DNA of 40,029 bases from Roseospira goensis (lineage in GTDB: Bacteria > Pseudomonadota > Alphaproteobacteria > Rhodospirillales > Rhodospirillaceae), in NCBI RefSeq assembly GCF_014197795.1, contig NZ_JACIGI010000032.1, forward strand, positions 1 through 40,029. The letters run 5' to 3'. The notes beneath the pieces were generated by a model. It made no database searches. It was not told the DNA's origin and was given only the letters and a program-made list of their open reading frames with translations. The translations under genes and the position numbers were made by a program. Below, piece after piece: positions 31,516-40,029 of this stretch. The first letter of the stretch is position 1; each line of letters starts with the position of its first letter.

Positions 31516-34515
31516 ATGACAGACTTCGGTGTCCTGGATCCGCCGCGGCCGCCGCCGCGCCCCGCCGACCCGGACCGGGCCGCGCGCGGCCTGGAGCGGT
31601 GGCTGGACCACGCCGAGCGCGAGCCCGATCCGGACCGCGCGGCGCGTATGCGGGCGCTGGCCGAGGAGGGCGCGCCCGGGCGCGCGGTGCTGGAGGCCCT
31701 GTTCGGCAACAGCCCGTTCCTGACCCACTGCGTGCGCGCCGAGCCGGCCTGGCTGTGCCGGCTGGTGGACGACGGCCCCGATGCCGCCCGGGCCGCCGCG
31801 CTGGACGCGCTCGCCGACGAGGCGGCGGCCGCCGGCGACGACCAGCCGCGCCTCATGCGCGCCCTGCGCGTCGCCAAGCGCCGCCTCGCGCTGACCACCG
31901 CGCTCGCCGATATCCTCGGCCTGTGGTCGCTGGAGCAGATCACCGGCACCCTGTCCACGCTGGCGGAAGCCGCGCTCGACGCCGGCTGCGCCCACCTGCT
32001 GGGCCGGCTGCACGCCAAGGGCGACCTGGTGCTGCCGTGGCCGGAGACGCCGATCCGCGACTGCGGGCTGTTCATCCTGGGCATGGGCAAGCTCGGCGCG
32101 CGAGAGTTGAACTATTCCTCCGATATAGACCTCATCGTCCTGTTCGACGAGGAGCGCCTGGACTATCGCGGCCGCCTGACCCCGCGCGAGGCCATGGTGC
32201 GCCTGACCCGCGACCTGGTGCGGCTGATGGAGGAGCGCACCGGCGACGGCTACGTGTTCCGCTGCGACCTGCGGCTGCGGCCCGATCCGGGCTCGACCCC
32301 GCTGGCGTTGTCCACCGAGGCGGCCGAGGTCTACTACGAGAGCTTCGGCCAGAACTGGGAACGGGCGGCGATGATCAAGGCCCGCCCGGTGGCCGGCGAC
32401 CGCCCCGCCGGCGACCGCTTCCTGGAGGCCATCCGGCCGTTCGTCTGGCGCCGCTCGCTGGACTTCAACGCCATCCAGGACATCCACTCCATCAAGCGCC
32501 AGATCCACGCCCAGCGCGGCCACGCCGTGGTGGCGGTGGAGGGCCACAACGTCAAGGTCGGGCGCGGCGGCATCCGCGAGGTCGAGTTCTTCGCCCAGAC
32601 CCAGCAACTCATCTGGGGCGGCCGCGAGCCCCGCCTGCGCGCGCGCGAGACCGTCCCGGCGCTGCGGGCGCTGGCCGAGCGCGGCCTGATCGGCCCGCAG
32701 GCGCGCGACGACCTGATCGCGGCCTACGGCTTTCTGCGCACCGTCGAACACCGGTTGCAGATGATCGACGACGCGCAGACCCAGACCCTCCCGCACGACA
32801 CCGACAAGCTGCGCGGGCTGGCGCTGTTCCTCGGGTACGACGGGCTCAAGGCGTTCGCGCTGGCCCTCAAGGCCACCCTGATGACGGTGCAGGACCATTA
32901 CGCCGACCTGTTCGAGGACGAACCCGCGCTGTCCGAATCGGAAGGCAACCTGGTGTTCACCGGCGGCGAGGACGACCCCGAGACCCTGCGCACGCTGTCC
33001 GAGCTGGGGTTCGCCAACCCGCACGCGGTCGCCAGCACCATCCGCGGCTGGCACCACGGCCGCTACCGGGCGCTGCGCAGCACGCGGGCGCGCGAGCGCC
33101 TGACCGAGTTGATGCCGATCCTGGTGCGCGCCCTGGCCGACACCGTGAACCCGGACGCCGCCCTGCTGCGCTTCGACAGCTTCCTGGGGCATCTGCCCGC
33201 GGGGGCGCAGTTGTTCGCGCTGTTCGCGGCCAACCCGGGCCTGCTGGCGCTGCTGGCGGAGATCATGGGCGACGCGCCGCGCCTGGCCGAGCACCTGGCG
33301 CGCAACCCGCGCCTGCTGGAGGCGGTGCTGGAGCCGGACTTCATGGAGCCGGCGCCGCCGCCGGCGGTGCTGCGCGAAAGCCTCGACGTGGCGCTGCGCG
33401 ATGCCCGCGGCTACGAAGACGTGCTCGACATCTGCCGGCGCTGGGCCAACGACCACCGCTTCCAGGTCGGCGTCCAGACCCTGCGCGGGCAGCAGCCGCC
33501 GGGCGCGGCCGGGCGCGCCCTGTCGGACGTCGCCGACACGGTGCTGGACGCCCTGCTGGAGCGGGTGTGGACGCATTTCGCCGAGACCCACGGCGCCATG
33601 CCCGACGGCGCGGTGGCGGTGGTGGCGCTCGGCAAGCTGGGCGGCCAGGAGATGACACCGACCTCCGACCTCGACCTGATCATGGTCTACGACGTGCCGG
33701 AGGGGGTGGAGCAGTCCGACGGGCCGCGTCCGCTGGCGCCGACGGTGTACTACACCCGGCTGGTGCAGCGCTTCGTCAACGCCATCACCGTCAACACCGC
33801 CCAGGGCCGCCTGTACGAGGTGGACATGCGGCTGCGCCCGTCGGGCAACAAGGGGCCGCTGGCCACCAGCCTGACGGCGTTCCGGCGCTATCAGGGCGAG
33901 GCGGCCTGGACCTGGGAACACCAGGCGCTGACCCGGGCGCGGGTGGTGGCCGGCCCGCCGTGGCTGGGGGAGCGGGTGGCGGGGGTGATCCGCGACACCA
34001 TCCGGCGGCCGCGCGACCCGGCCCGGTTGGCGCGCGAGGTCGACGCCATGCGCGCCCGCATGGACGCCGAGCACGGCGATGCCTGCCGGTGGAACATCAA
34101 GCACGTGCGCGGCGGCCTGGTGGACCTGGAGTTCGTGGCCCAGTTCCTGCAACTGTGCCACGCCCACGACCACCCGGAGATCGTGGTCCCCAACACCGCC
34201 GAGGGCCTGCGCCGGGTCGGCGCCGCCGGCCTGCTGCCGGAGGAGGACGCGGCGTTCCTCAGCGCCGCCCACCACCGCTGGCTGAGTCTGCAAAGCATGC
34301 TGCGCCATACCATGGACGGCGTGCCCGACGACGCGGCGCTGCCGGCGGGCCTGAAGGGGCGGCTGGTCACGGTGTGGGAGGGCGCGGCCGACTTCCCCGA
34401 CCTGAAGGCGCAGATGGACGCGACGGCGGCGCGGGTGAAGGCGCTCTACGACCGCATCGTGGCCGAACCGGCCGCGCGCGCCCCGGCCGCCGAGGCCGCG
34501 CCGGCCGAGGGATAG
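31516..34515 (+). CDS. glnE: Bifunctional glutamine synthetase adenylyltransferase/adenylyl-removing enzyme
   Basis: The enzyme adds AMP to, and removes it from, glutamine synthetase in response to PII and glutamine. It has 999 residues. Both nucleotidyltransferase domains are present: GMGKLGARELNYSSDIDLIV (about 188-207, removing domain) and ALGKLGGQEMTPTSDLDLIM (about 705-724, transferase domain), each with its DxD metal-binding pair. Central helices (about 470-610) and a C-terminal HD-like helical region are complete. The ATG is preceded by GAGG. It is divergent from the AsmA-like gene and convergent with the gcv operon. A 48-bp gap separates its stop from gcvPB. Confidence 0.96.
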   Translation: MTDFGVLDPPRPPPRPADPDRAARGLERWLDHAEREPDPDRAARMRALAEEGAPGRAVLEALFGNSPFLTHCVRAEPAWLCRLVDDGPDAARAAALDALADEAAAAGDDQPRLMRALRVAKRRLALTTALADILGLWSLEQITGTLSTLAEAALDAGCAHLLGRLHAKGDLVLPWPETPIRDCGLFILGMGKLGARELNYSSDIDLIVLFDEERLDYRGRLTPREAMVRLTRDLVRLMEERTGDGYVFRCDLRLRPDPGSTPLALSTEAAEVYYESFGQNWERAAMIKARPVAGDRPAGDRFLEAIRPFVWRRSLDFNAIQDIHSIKRQIHAQRGHAVVAVEGHNVKVGRGGIREVEFFAQTQQLIWGGREPRLRARETVPALRALAERGLIGPQARDDLIAAYGFLRTVEHRLQMIDDAQTQTLPHDTDKLRGLALFLGYDGLKAFALALKATLMTVQDHYADLFEDEPALSESEGNLVFTGGEDDPETLRTLSELGFANPHAVASTIRGWHHGRYRALRSTRARERLTELMPILVRALADTVNPDAALLRFDSFLGHLPAGAQLFALFAANPGLLALLAEIMGDAPRLAEHLARNPRLLEAVLEPDFMEPAPPPAVLRESLDVALRDARGYEDVLDICRRWANDHRFQVGVQTLRGQQPPGAAGRALSDVADTVLDALLERVWTHFAETHGAMPDGAVAVVALGKLGGQEMTPTSDLDLIMVYDVPEGVEQSDGPRPLAPTVYYTRLVQRFVNAITVNTAQGRLYEVDMRLRPSGNKGPLATSLTAFRRYQGEAAWTWEHQALTRARVVAGPPWLGERVAGVIRDTIRRPRDPARLAREVDAMRARMDAEHGDACRWNIKHVRGGLVDLEFVAQFLQLCHAHDHPEIVVPNTAEGLRRVGAAGLLPEEDAAFLSAAHHRWLSLQSMLRHTMDGVPDDAALPAGLKGRLVTVWEGAADFPDLKAQMDATAARVKALYDRIVAEPAARAPAAEAAPAEG

Positions 34516-34563
34516 GCGCGGCGCGGCCGGACGGGACCGTCGCCGCCGCCGCTTCTCCCTCTG

Positions 34564-36084
34564 CTACTCCGCCGCCCGGGTGGGGGCGGGCGGCTCCCAG
34601 CGCAGCACCGGATGGCGCGCGGCGCGGGTCTCGTCCAGGCGCCGGCGCGGGGTATGGCGCGGGGCGTGGGTGAAGAACGCCGCGTCCCCGGCCTTGGCCT
34701 TGGCCGCCAGCGCCAGCACGGCGTCGCAGAAGGCGTCCAGGCTGTCCCTGCTCTCGGTCTCGGTGGGCTCCATCAGCATCGCCCCGTGCACCACCAGCGG
34801 GAAGTACATGGTCATGGGGTGGAACCCCTCGTCGAGCATGGCCTTGGCGAAGTCCAGCGTGGACACGCCGGTCCCCTTGAGAAACCGGTCATCGAACAGG
34901 GCTTCGTGCATGCACGGGCCCTCGAACGAGGGCGTCAGCGCCTCGCCCAGGCGCGCCAGCAGGTAGTTGGCGTTCAGCACCGCGTCGCCGGAGGCCCGGT
35001 GCAGGCCGTCCCGGCCCATGCTCATGATGTAGGCCAGCGCGCGCACGAACACCCCGAACTGGCCGTGGAAACCCTTCATGCGGCCGAATGGCCGCGCGTT
35101 GCCCTCGACATGCTCGACCAGACGATAGCCGGCGCCGTCGTGGACCACGTACGGCAGCGGCGCGAACGGGGCCAGCGCCGGGCTCAGCACCGTGGGGCCG
35201 GCGCCCGGACCGCCGCCGCCATGCGGGGTCGAGAACGTCTTGTGCAGGTTGATGTGCATGGCGTCGACGCCCAGGTCGGCGATCTTCACCCGGCCGACGA
35301 TGGCGTTGAAGTTGGCGCCGTCGAGGTAGAAGTAGGCCCCGGCCGCGTGTACCGCCTCGGACAGGGCCAGGATGTCGGTCTCGAACAGGCCGCAGGTGTT
35401 GGGATTGGTCAGCATCACCCCGGCGACGCCGTCGTCGAGCGCGGCCTTGAACGCCGCCAGGTCGACCCGGCCGCGGGCGTCGCCCGGGATGCCGCGCACC
35501 CGGAAGCCGCACAGCGCCGCCGTCGCCGGGTTGGTGCCGTGCGCCGAGTCGGGCACCAGGACGACCCGGCGCCCGTCGTCGCCGCGCGCGTCCAGGGCGG
35601 CGCGGATGGCCTGCATGCCGCACAGCTCGCCGTGGGCGCCCGCGCCCGGCGACAGCGCCACCGCTTCCATGCCGGTCAGGCCCAGCAGCCACGCCGACAG
35701 CCGGTGCATGACCGCCAGCGCCCCCTGCACCGTCGCCTCGGGCTGGAACGGGTGCAGATCGGCGAAGCCGGGCAGCCGCGCCAGCCGCTCGTTCAGGCGC
35801 GGGTTGTGCTTCATGGTGCAGGAGCCGAGAGGGTAAAAACCCGAATCGATGGCGTAGTTCTTCTGCGACAGCCGGGTGTAGTGCCGCACCACCTCGGGCT
35901 CGCTCAGGCCGGGCAGGCCGATGGGACCCGAGCGCGCCAGCCCGCCCAGGCGGTCGGGCTTGTCGGCCGGTTCGGGCAGGTCGACGCCGCACTTGTCGGG
36001 GTGGCCCTGCTCGAAGATCAGGGGTTCCTCGATGTGCAGGCCGCGGTTGCCGGTCAGAGTCGGGGTGGGGGTCGCGGGACTCAT
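34564..36084 (-). CDS. gcvPB: Glycine dehydrogenase (decarboxylating) subunit 2
   Basis: The PLP-bearing half of the split P protein decarboxylates glycine and passes the aminomethyl group to lipoyl-GcvH. It has 506 residues. The PLP lysine is K282 in [32 protein letters not shown] (84-99) and [11 protein letters not shown] are conserved. The ATG overlaps the gcvPA stop by 4 bp (ATGA). It is the last gene of the operon. Confidence 0.96.
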   Translation of the reverse strand: MSPATPTPTLTGNRGLHIEEPLIFEQGHPDKCGVDLPEPADKPDRLGGLARSGPIGLPGLSEPEVVRHYTRLSQKNYAIDSGFYPLGSCTMKHNPRLNERLARLPGFADLHPFQPEATVQGALAVMHRLSAWLLGLTGMEAVALSPGAGAHGELCGMQAIRAALDARGDDGRRVVLVPDSAHGTNPATAALCGFRVRGIPGDARGRVDLAAFKAALDDGVAGVMLTNPNTCGLFETDILALSEAVHAAGAYFYLDGANFNAIVGRVKIADLGVDAMHINLHKTFSTPHGGGGPGAGPTVLSPALAPFAPLPYVVHDGAGYRLVEHVEGNARPFGRMKGFHGQFGVFVRALAYIMSMGRDGLHRASGDAVLNANYLLARLGEALTPSFEGPCMHEALFDDRFLKGTGVSTLDFAKAMLDEGFHPMTMYFPLVVHGAMLMEPTETESRDSLDAFCDAVLALAAKAKAGDAAFFTHAPRHTPRRRLDETRAARHPVLRWEPPAPTRAAE

Positions 36085-37445
36085 CGCAGGGCCTCCGTCA
36101 GGGCCGCGGCCAGGGCGGCCATGTCCGCGGACTCGGTCGTCTCGGTGGCGCACACCAGCAGGCCGTCCGCCAGTTCGGGGTAGGTGGGGTAGAAGCGCGA
36201 CAGCGGCACCCCCGCCAGCAGGCCCTTCTCGGCCAGGGTCTCCACGATGGCGGCGGCGCCGTGGCCGGGCAGGCGCACCAGCACCTCGTTGAAGAAGGTG
36301 GGCGTGACGACCTTGAGGTTCGGCACCGTTTCCAGGTGCTCCACCAGCTCCACCGCCTTCATGTGGTTGAGGCGTGCGAGTTTCGTGAACCCGGCCTCGC
36401 CCAGCAGGGTCATGTGGATGGTCCAGGCCAGCGCGATCAGGCCGCTGTTGGTGCAGATGTTGGAGGTCGCCTTCTCGCGCCGGATGTGCTGTTCGCGCGT
36501 CGACAGGGTCAGGACCCAGCCGCGGCGGCCGTCCTCGTCCACCGTCTCGCCGGCCAGCCGGCCCGGCATGTGGCGCACGAACTTCTTGCGGGTGGCGAAC
36601 AGGCCCACCCCGGGACCGCCGAAGTTCAGCGGACTGCCGATGGCGTGGCCCTCGGCCACCACGATGTCGGCGCCCATCGCCCCCGGCGGGGTCACCAGCC
36701 CGAGCGAGACCGGCTCGGCCACCGCCACGATCAACAGCGCGCCCTCGGCATGGCAGGCGTCGGCCAGCGCCGCCAGGTCGGACAGGCGGCCGAAGAAATC
36801 CGGGTTCTGCACCACCACGCAGGCGGTGCCCGGATTGACCCGGCCGATCAGATCCTCGACCGCCATCGGGTCGGGGTCCAGGGCCTCGGTCTCGATGTCG
36901 GTGTAGCGCAGGAAGGTCTCGGTCGCGGCGCGGTAGTGCGGGTGCAGCCGGCCCGACAGCAGCACCCGTTTGCGCCGGGTGACGCGGCAGGCCATGGCGG
37001 CGGCCTCGGCCACCCCGGTGGCGGCGTCGTACATGGAGGCGTTGGCGACCTCCATGCCGGTGATGAGAGCCACCTGGGTCTGGAACTCGTAAAGGTACTG
37101 AAGCGTGCCCTGGCTCACCTCCGGCTGGTACGGGGTGTAGGCGGTCAGGAACTCGCCGCGCTGGATCAGGTGGTCGACCGCCGCCGGCACGTGGTGGCGG
37201 TAGGCCCCGGCCCCCAGGAACGACGGCACCGACCCGGCCGTGGTGTTGCGCGCCGCCAGGGCGGCGAGGTCGCGCTCCACGGCCATCTCGGTGGCGTGGT
37301 CGGGCAGGGCGTCGAAACCGCCGCCCGGCGTGGCATCGGACAGCGCGGCGGGCGGCACGTCGCGGAACAGGTCGTCCACCGACGCCGCGCCGATGCGCGC
37401 CAACATGGCGCGGCGGTCGTCGTCGGTCAGGGGCAGATAGCGCAT
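36081..37445 (-). CDS. gcvPA: Glycine dehydrogenase (decarboxylating) subunit 1
   Basis: The second half of the split P protein, which forms the heterotetramer with GcvPB. It has 454 residues. [15 protein letters not shown] opens like the family; [40 protein letters not shown] and [20 protein letters not shown] are conserved. The frame reads further upstream, into the gcvH gap, without a reason to use it. It overlaps gcvPB by 4 bp. Confidence 0.96.
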   Translation of the reverse strand: MRYLPLTDDDRRAMLARIGAASVDDLFRDVPPAALSDATPGGGFDALPDHATEMAVERDLAALAARNTTAGSVPSFLGAGAYRHHVPAAVDHLIQRGEFLTAYTPYQPEVSQGTLQYLYEFQTQVALITGMEVANASMYDAATGVAEAAAMACRVTRRKRVLLSGRLHPHYRAATETFLRYTDIETEALDPDPMAVEDLIGRVNPGTACVVVQNPDFFGRLSDLAALADACHAEGALLIVAVAEPVSLGLVTPPGAMGADIVVAEGHAIGSPLNFGGPGVGLFATRKKFVRHMPGRLAGETVDEDGRRGWVLTLSTREQHIRREKATSNICTNSGLIALAWTIHMTLLGEAGFTKLARLNHMKAVELVEHLETVPNLKVVTPTFFNEVLVRLPGHGAAAIVETLAEKGLLAGVPLSRFYPTYPELADGLLVCATETTESADMAALAAALTEALR

Positions 37446-37585
37446 GGGGCGGGGTCCTCGCGGTCGATAGACGGGGCGGCGCGGCGACATGAGGCGGGAG
37501 CGCCGCCGGCGCCCGCCGCCCGACGGCGTCGAAGGCGTCCTGCGGCGCGACGCGCCGTGCCGTGACAGCGGATCGGGTTCCGGAC

Positions 37586-37963
37586 CTATTCGAGGCCCTT
37601 GACGAAGCTCTCGTAGGCGGCCGGGTCCATTAGGTCGTCCAGTTCGCCGGCGTCGGCCAGGGTCAGCTTGAAGAACCAGCCCTCGCCCATCGGGTCTTCG
37701 TTGACCGCGGCGGGGGCGTCGGCCAGGTCGGCGTTGCCCTCCGTGACGGTGCCGGAGACGGGCGCGTAGACCTCGCTGGCGGCCTTCACGGATTCGACCA
37801 CCGCCGCCTCGTCGCCTTTGGTCAGCACCTTGCCGGCCTCCGGCACCTCGACGAACACGACGTCGCCGAGCTGCTGCTGGGCGTAGTCGGTGATGCCGAC
37901 GGTGGCGGTGTCGCCGTCGACGGAAATCCACTCATGGTCCTCGGTGAAGTACAGCGTGCTCAT
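37586..37963 (-). CDS. gcvH: Glycine cleavage system H protein
   Basis: The lipoyl carrier shuttles the aminomethyl group between P, T and L proteins. It has 125 residues. The lipoylated lysine is K60 in [37 protein letters not shown] at the start and [13 protein letters not shown] near the end are typical. It is preceded by the 154-bp gcvT-gcvH gap, which carries a TCGGG repeat run. No lipoamide dehydrogenase gene is in the window. Confidence 0.97.
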   Translation of the reverse strand: MSTLYFTEDHEWISVDGDTATVGITDYAQQQLGDVVFVEVPEAGKVLTKGDEAAVVESVKAASEVYAPVSGTVTEGNADLADAPAAVNEDPMGEGWFFKLTLADAGELDDLMDPAAYESFVKGLE

Positions 37964-38010
37964 GACGCAGAGTCCCCCTTCGCTGTCGTCTGGAATCGTC
38001 TCGAATCGTC

Positions 38011-38039
38011 TCGGGTCGGGTCGGGTCGGGTCGGGTCGG
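38011..38039. repeat. TCGGG pentanucleotide run in the gcvT-gcvH gap
   Basis: Five perfect TCGGG units and a partial sixth lie at 38011-38039, preceded by GAATCGTCTC twice (37993-38012). On the coding strand this is CCCGA repeated, about 48-76 nt upstream of the gcvH start codon. Pentanucleotide runs can change length by slippage; here it would change spacing, not a reading frame. Confidence 0.7.
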
Positions 38040-38079
38040 ATACGCGCGGGCGGGGCGTGCGGGTCATCCGCCGCGCCCG

Positions 38080-38121
38080 CCCCGGTGGTCTCGCCCCGGT
38101 TGTCTAACCCCGGTGGCCTAA
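38080..38121. repeat. Three 14-bp tandem units over the gcvT stop codon
   Basis: The units are CCCCGGTGGTCTCG (38080-38093), CCCCGGTTGTCTAA (38094-38107) and CCCCGGTGGCCTAA (38108-38121), followed by CCCC. The gcvT stop codon (38118-38120 on the minus strand) lies in the third unit, and the second unit carries the same TTAG in another frame. It looks like a recent tandem duplication at the gene end. Confidence 0.65.
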
Positions 38122-39236
38122 CCCCTGTGCTGGCGCGGCGGCACGAACGGCAGCGCCACAACGCGCGCCGGCAGCGCCTTGCCGCGCACCATCAGGTCCA
38201 CGGCCGTGCCCGGTTCGGCGAGCCGCGTCGGCACGTAGCCCATCGCGACCGGCCCCCCCACCGTGGGGCCGAAGCCACCGCTGGTGACCTCGCCCACGGT
38301 CTCGCCGTCCGGGTCGCGGATCTCGGTGTGGGCGCGCGCCGGGGCGCGGCCCTCCGGGCGCAGGCCGACCCGCTGGCGCGGCGGGCCGTCGCGAAGCTGG
38401 GCCAGGATCACGTCGGCGCCCGGGAAGCCGCCGGTCTCGCGCCGGGCCTTGCCGATGGTCCAGGCCAGGTCGGCCTCGACCGGCGTGGTGGTGGTGTCGA
38501 TGTCGCTGCCGTACAGGCACAACCCGGCCTCCAGGCGCAGCGAATCGCGGGCCCCCAGGCCGGCCGGGGCGACGTCGTCGTGGTCCAGCAGGGCGCGCGC
38601 CAGGCGTTCGGCGGCGCCGGCCGGCACGCTGATCTCGAAGCCGTCTTCGCCGGTGTAGCCGGAGCGGGTCACGAAGCAGGGCACGTCCTGGATCGCCACC
38701 GCGCGGGCATCCATGAATCGCATGTCCGCCACCGCCGGCGCCAGCGCCGCCAGCACGCCGGCCGCCGCCGGTCCCTGCAGGGCGAGCAGGGCGTGGTCGT
38801 CCAGCACCGCGACCTCGATCTCGGGCATGTGGGCGCGCAGGTGGGCGACGTCCGCCTTCTTGCACGCCGCATTGAGCACCGCGAAGAGGTGGTCGCCCGC
38901 GTTGGCGACCATCAGGTCGTCGCGGATGCCGCCGGTCTCGGTGGTCAGCAGGGTGTAGCGCTGGCGCCCCGGCTTGAGGGCGCGCAGGGCGCCGGGCACC
39001 AGCCGCTCCAGCGCGGCCGCCGGGTCGGTCCCGGTCAGGCGCACCTGACCCATGTGGGAGACGTCGAACAGGCTGGCCTTGGTGCGGGTGTGGGTGTGCT
39101 CGGCCAGCACGCCGGCCGGGTACTGCACCGGCATGGCGTAGCCGGCGAACGGCACCATCTTCGCGCCCAGCGCGCGGTGCAGGGCGTCCAGCGGGACGGT
39201 ACGCAGGGCGGTGTCGGGCGGGGCGGGCTCGGCCAC
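38118..39236 (-). CDS. gcvT: Aminomethyltransferase (glycine cleavage T protein)
   Basis: The enzyme transfers the methylene group from aminomethyl-GcvH to tetrahydrofolate, releasing ammonia. It has 372 residues with a GTG start ([20 protein letters not shown]), preceded by [51 protein letters not shown] and [13 protein letters not shown] are conserved. It is the first gene after the glycine riboswitch, so glycine probably raises expression of gcvT-gcvH-gcvPA-gcvPB. Confidence 0.95.
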   Translation of the reverse strand: MAEPAPPDTALRTVPLDALHRALGAKMVPFAGYAMPVQYPAGVLAEHTHTRTKASLFDVSHMGQVRLTGTDPAAALERLVPGALRALKPGRQRYTLLTTETGGIRDDLMVANAGDHLFAVLNAACKKADVAHLRAHMPEIEVAVLDDHALLALQGPAAAGVLAALAPAVADMRFMDARAVAIQDVPCFVTRSGYTGEDGFEISVPAGAAERLARALLDHDDVAPAGLGARDSLRLEAGLCLYGSDIDTTTTPVEADLAWTIGKARRETGGFPGADVILAQLRDGPPRQRVGLRPEGRAPARAHTEIRDPDGETVGEVTSGGFGPTVGGPVAMGYVPTRLAEPGTAVDLMVRGKALPARVVALPFVPPRQHRG

Positions 39237-39320
39237 GGTCCGGTTCCTTCGTCAGGGGGAAGACCGCGCGGGCCTTCCGGTGGAGCCTCGGCCGCCGGCG
39301 CCAGGCGCGGGCGGTCGCAT

Positions 39321-39555
39321 GCCCCCCTCTGTCATGGAACCTGAAAGATTGACCGCCTGCGGCCGGACGCCCGGGGAGTCCGGGGCCAGGGCCGACGGCT
39401 TACATCTTCGGTGGGGCGCCGAGACGCCCGCTTTCCAGAGTCCCGCGGCCGCGCGGTCCCTTTGCCTGAGAGTTTCCGGGGGCGGTTGCTCCTTCGGCGC
39501 CGGGCCTGGTCCGCGCCTCCCGCGGAGGCGGCGGCGGCCCGGTCTCTCCCACGCG
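39321..39555 (-). promoter_or_regulatory. Tandem-aptamer glycine riboswitch
   Basis: Read on the minus strand, aptamer 1 (about 39555-39443) has GGGAGAGACC, then GCCGAAGGAGCAA and AACTCTCAGGCAAAGGGAC, the conserved core of glycine aptamers. The link ACTCTGGAAAG (near 39437) starts aptamer 2 (about 39442-39321), with CACCGAAGATGTAAGCC and ATCTTTCAGGTTCC-ATGACAGAGG. About 84 nt separate it from the gcvT start codon. No U-tract terminator is seen, so control of translation or Rho-dependent termination is more likely; GACCGC (39262-39267) can pair with GCGGTC (39311-39316). Confidence 0.92.
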
Positions 39556-39579
39556 GCCGGTCCGGGTATCTGCCTTCAG

Positions 39580-39607
39580 AGAATAGGCATGCCGCCGGCA
39601 AGGTCAA
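39580..39607 (-). promoter_or_regulatory. Sigma-70 promoter of the gcv operon
   Basis: On the minus strand TTGACC (39607-39602) and TATTCT (39585-39580) are 16 bp apart. The start would be near 39573, about 18 nt before the first riboswitch aptamer. Confidence 0.65.
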
Positions 39608-39935
39608 CCGGCCAGCGCGCCGCCACGTCCGGCGCCGGGCGCGTCTGCCCCGCGCCGGAGGCCGCCCGCGGTGCCATGCGATGGTCGGGAAGACGTGAGA
39701 CCCAGGGCACGTTCAGCACCCGTCCCGGACGCCGAGGGCGTTCCCCGTCCGACTCGATTCGCTCACGCGCCGTGGTCCGTACGCCATCGGGCCGGCGCGC
39801 GGGGTCTGGTTCGGGGCCGTGACGCGATCTGCTCTGATTCCGCCGGCTCTAATCCCGCCGGCTCTACAGCCGATTGCGACAAACCGGACTCGCGGCGCGA
39901 TTTTGGTTTGTCGCAAAAATCGGCTGAGAATCATA
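39608..39935. other. Gene-free stretch before the right terminal repeat
   Basis: I see no gene in these 328 bp. Two tandem 15-bp units, ATTCCGCCGGCTCTA (39837-39851) and ATCCCGCCGGCTCTA (39852-39866), are followed by the stem TTGCGACAAACC / GGTTTGTCGCAA. From 39870 the composition becomes clearly AT-richer than the rest of the window, which suggests an element boundary or a promoter region. Confidence 0.5.
39874..39916. repeat. Inverted repeat TTGCGACAAACC / GGTTTGTCGCAA
   Basis: A perfect 12-bp inverted repeat (39874-39885 and 39905-39916) with a 19-bp spacer lies 20 bp inside the right 93-bp terminal repeat. The octamer TTGCGACA also occurs within the terminal repeat (39995-40002 and, inverted, 27-34). 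It may be an operator, a terminator or part of a mobile-element end. Confidence 0.6.
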
Positions 39936-40028
39936 TGGTTCATGACGGAAAATCGGGGAGGGGCGGACAACGGGACGGTCTGACACACTGGTAGTTGCGA
40001 CACGACACAGACTGCCAGGGAGGCCCCG
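39936..40028. repeat. Right arm of 93-bp terminal inverted repeat
   Basis: This is the exact reverse complement of 1-93. Its inner edge is TGGTTCATGACGG. The flanking sequence differs on the two sides of the window, so the edge at 39936 is a real end of identity. See the left arm for interpretation. Confidence 0.9.
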
Positions 40029-40029
40029 T

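Overview
The window looks like a chromosomal segment from a very GC-rich alphaproteobacterium, most likely of the Rhodospirillales (Rhodospirillaceae) type. The evidence is a circularly permuted two-piece tmRNA, an SspB of the alphaproteobacterial kind, the split PurS/PurQ/small-PurL enzyme, a two-subunit glycine decarboxylase (GcvPA/GcvPB), the aerobic cobaltochelatase CobN, an aroK-aroB-corC block, and frequent GTG starts. The genus assignment is inference. No plasmid, phage, defence or CRISPR-Cas genes are visible; almost all of the window is core metabolism.

Layout. 1-1.4 kb: a probable Fur box and a FutA/FbpA-type periplasmic ferric-iron binding protein. 1.6-2.6 kb: tmRNA (tag ANDNYAPEAAAA) with a near-consensus promoter, next to sspB, the ClpXP adaptor for tmRNA-tagged proteins. 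2.7-6.6 kb: class I fumarase, a small secreted protein of unknown function with its own sigma-70 promoter, and rho behind a roughly 350-nt C-rich leader. 6.9-9.9 kb (minus strand): aroK-aroB-corC-like operon. 10.1-12.4 kb: a conserved-looking pair, a tiny membrane protein overlapping a proline-rich secreted alpha-helical protein. 12.5-16.6 kb (minus): purC-purS-purQ-purL. 16.8-20.6 kb (minus): cobN. 20.6-23.3 kb: a GcvA-like LysR regulator divergent from glutathione reductase. 23.4-26.1 kb (minus): a secreted hypothetical downstream of a DmdC-like acyl-CoA dehydrogenase. 26.4-28.0 kb: another secreted hypothetical, a structured non-coding interval, and a glutathione S-transferase. 28.1-31.4 kb (minus): a large AsmA/YhdP-like envelope protein, divergent from glnE (31.5-34.5 kb). 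34.6-39.2 kb (minus): the glycine cleavage genes gcvT-gcvH-gcvPA-gcvPB behind a tandem-aptamer glycine riboswitch with a recognisable promoter.

How the genes work together. tmRNA and SspB form a tagging and proteolysis pair. PurCSQL supplies IMP, and the glycine cleavage system supplies the one-carbon units that purine synthesis uses. GlnE controls glutamine synthetase, whose product feeds PurQ. AroKB supply chorismate, and CobN makes cobalamin.

The less explained parts are non-coding. The first and last 93 bp of the window are a perfect inverted repeat, probably a multicopy element where the assembly stopped. There are many strong hairpins without U-tracts at gene ends. A 437-bp interval contains three nested or adjacent stem-loops. 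Several short tandem repeats sit immediately upstream of start codons or over stop codons. I did not find a new multi-gene system; the best candidates for new biology are the structured interval, the terminal repeat and the 10.1-12.4 kb gene pair.
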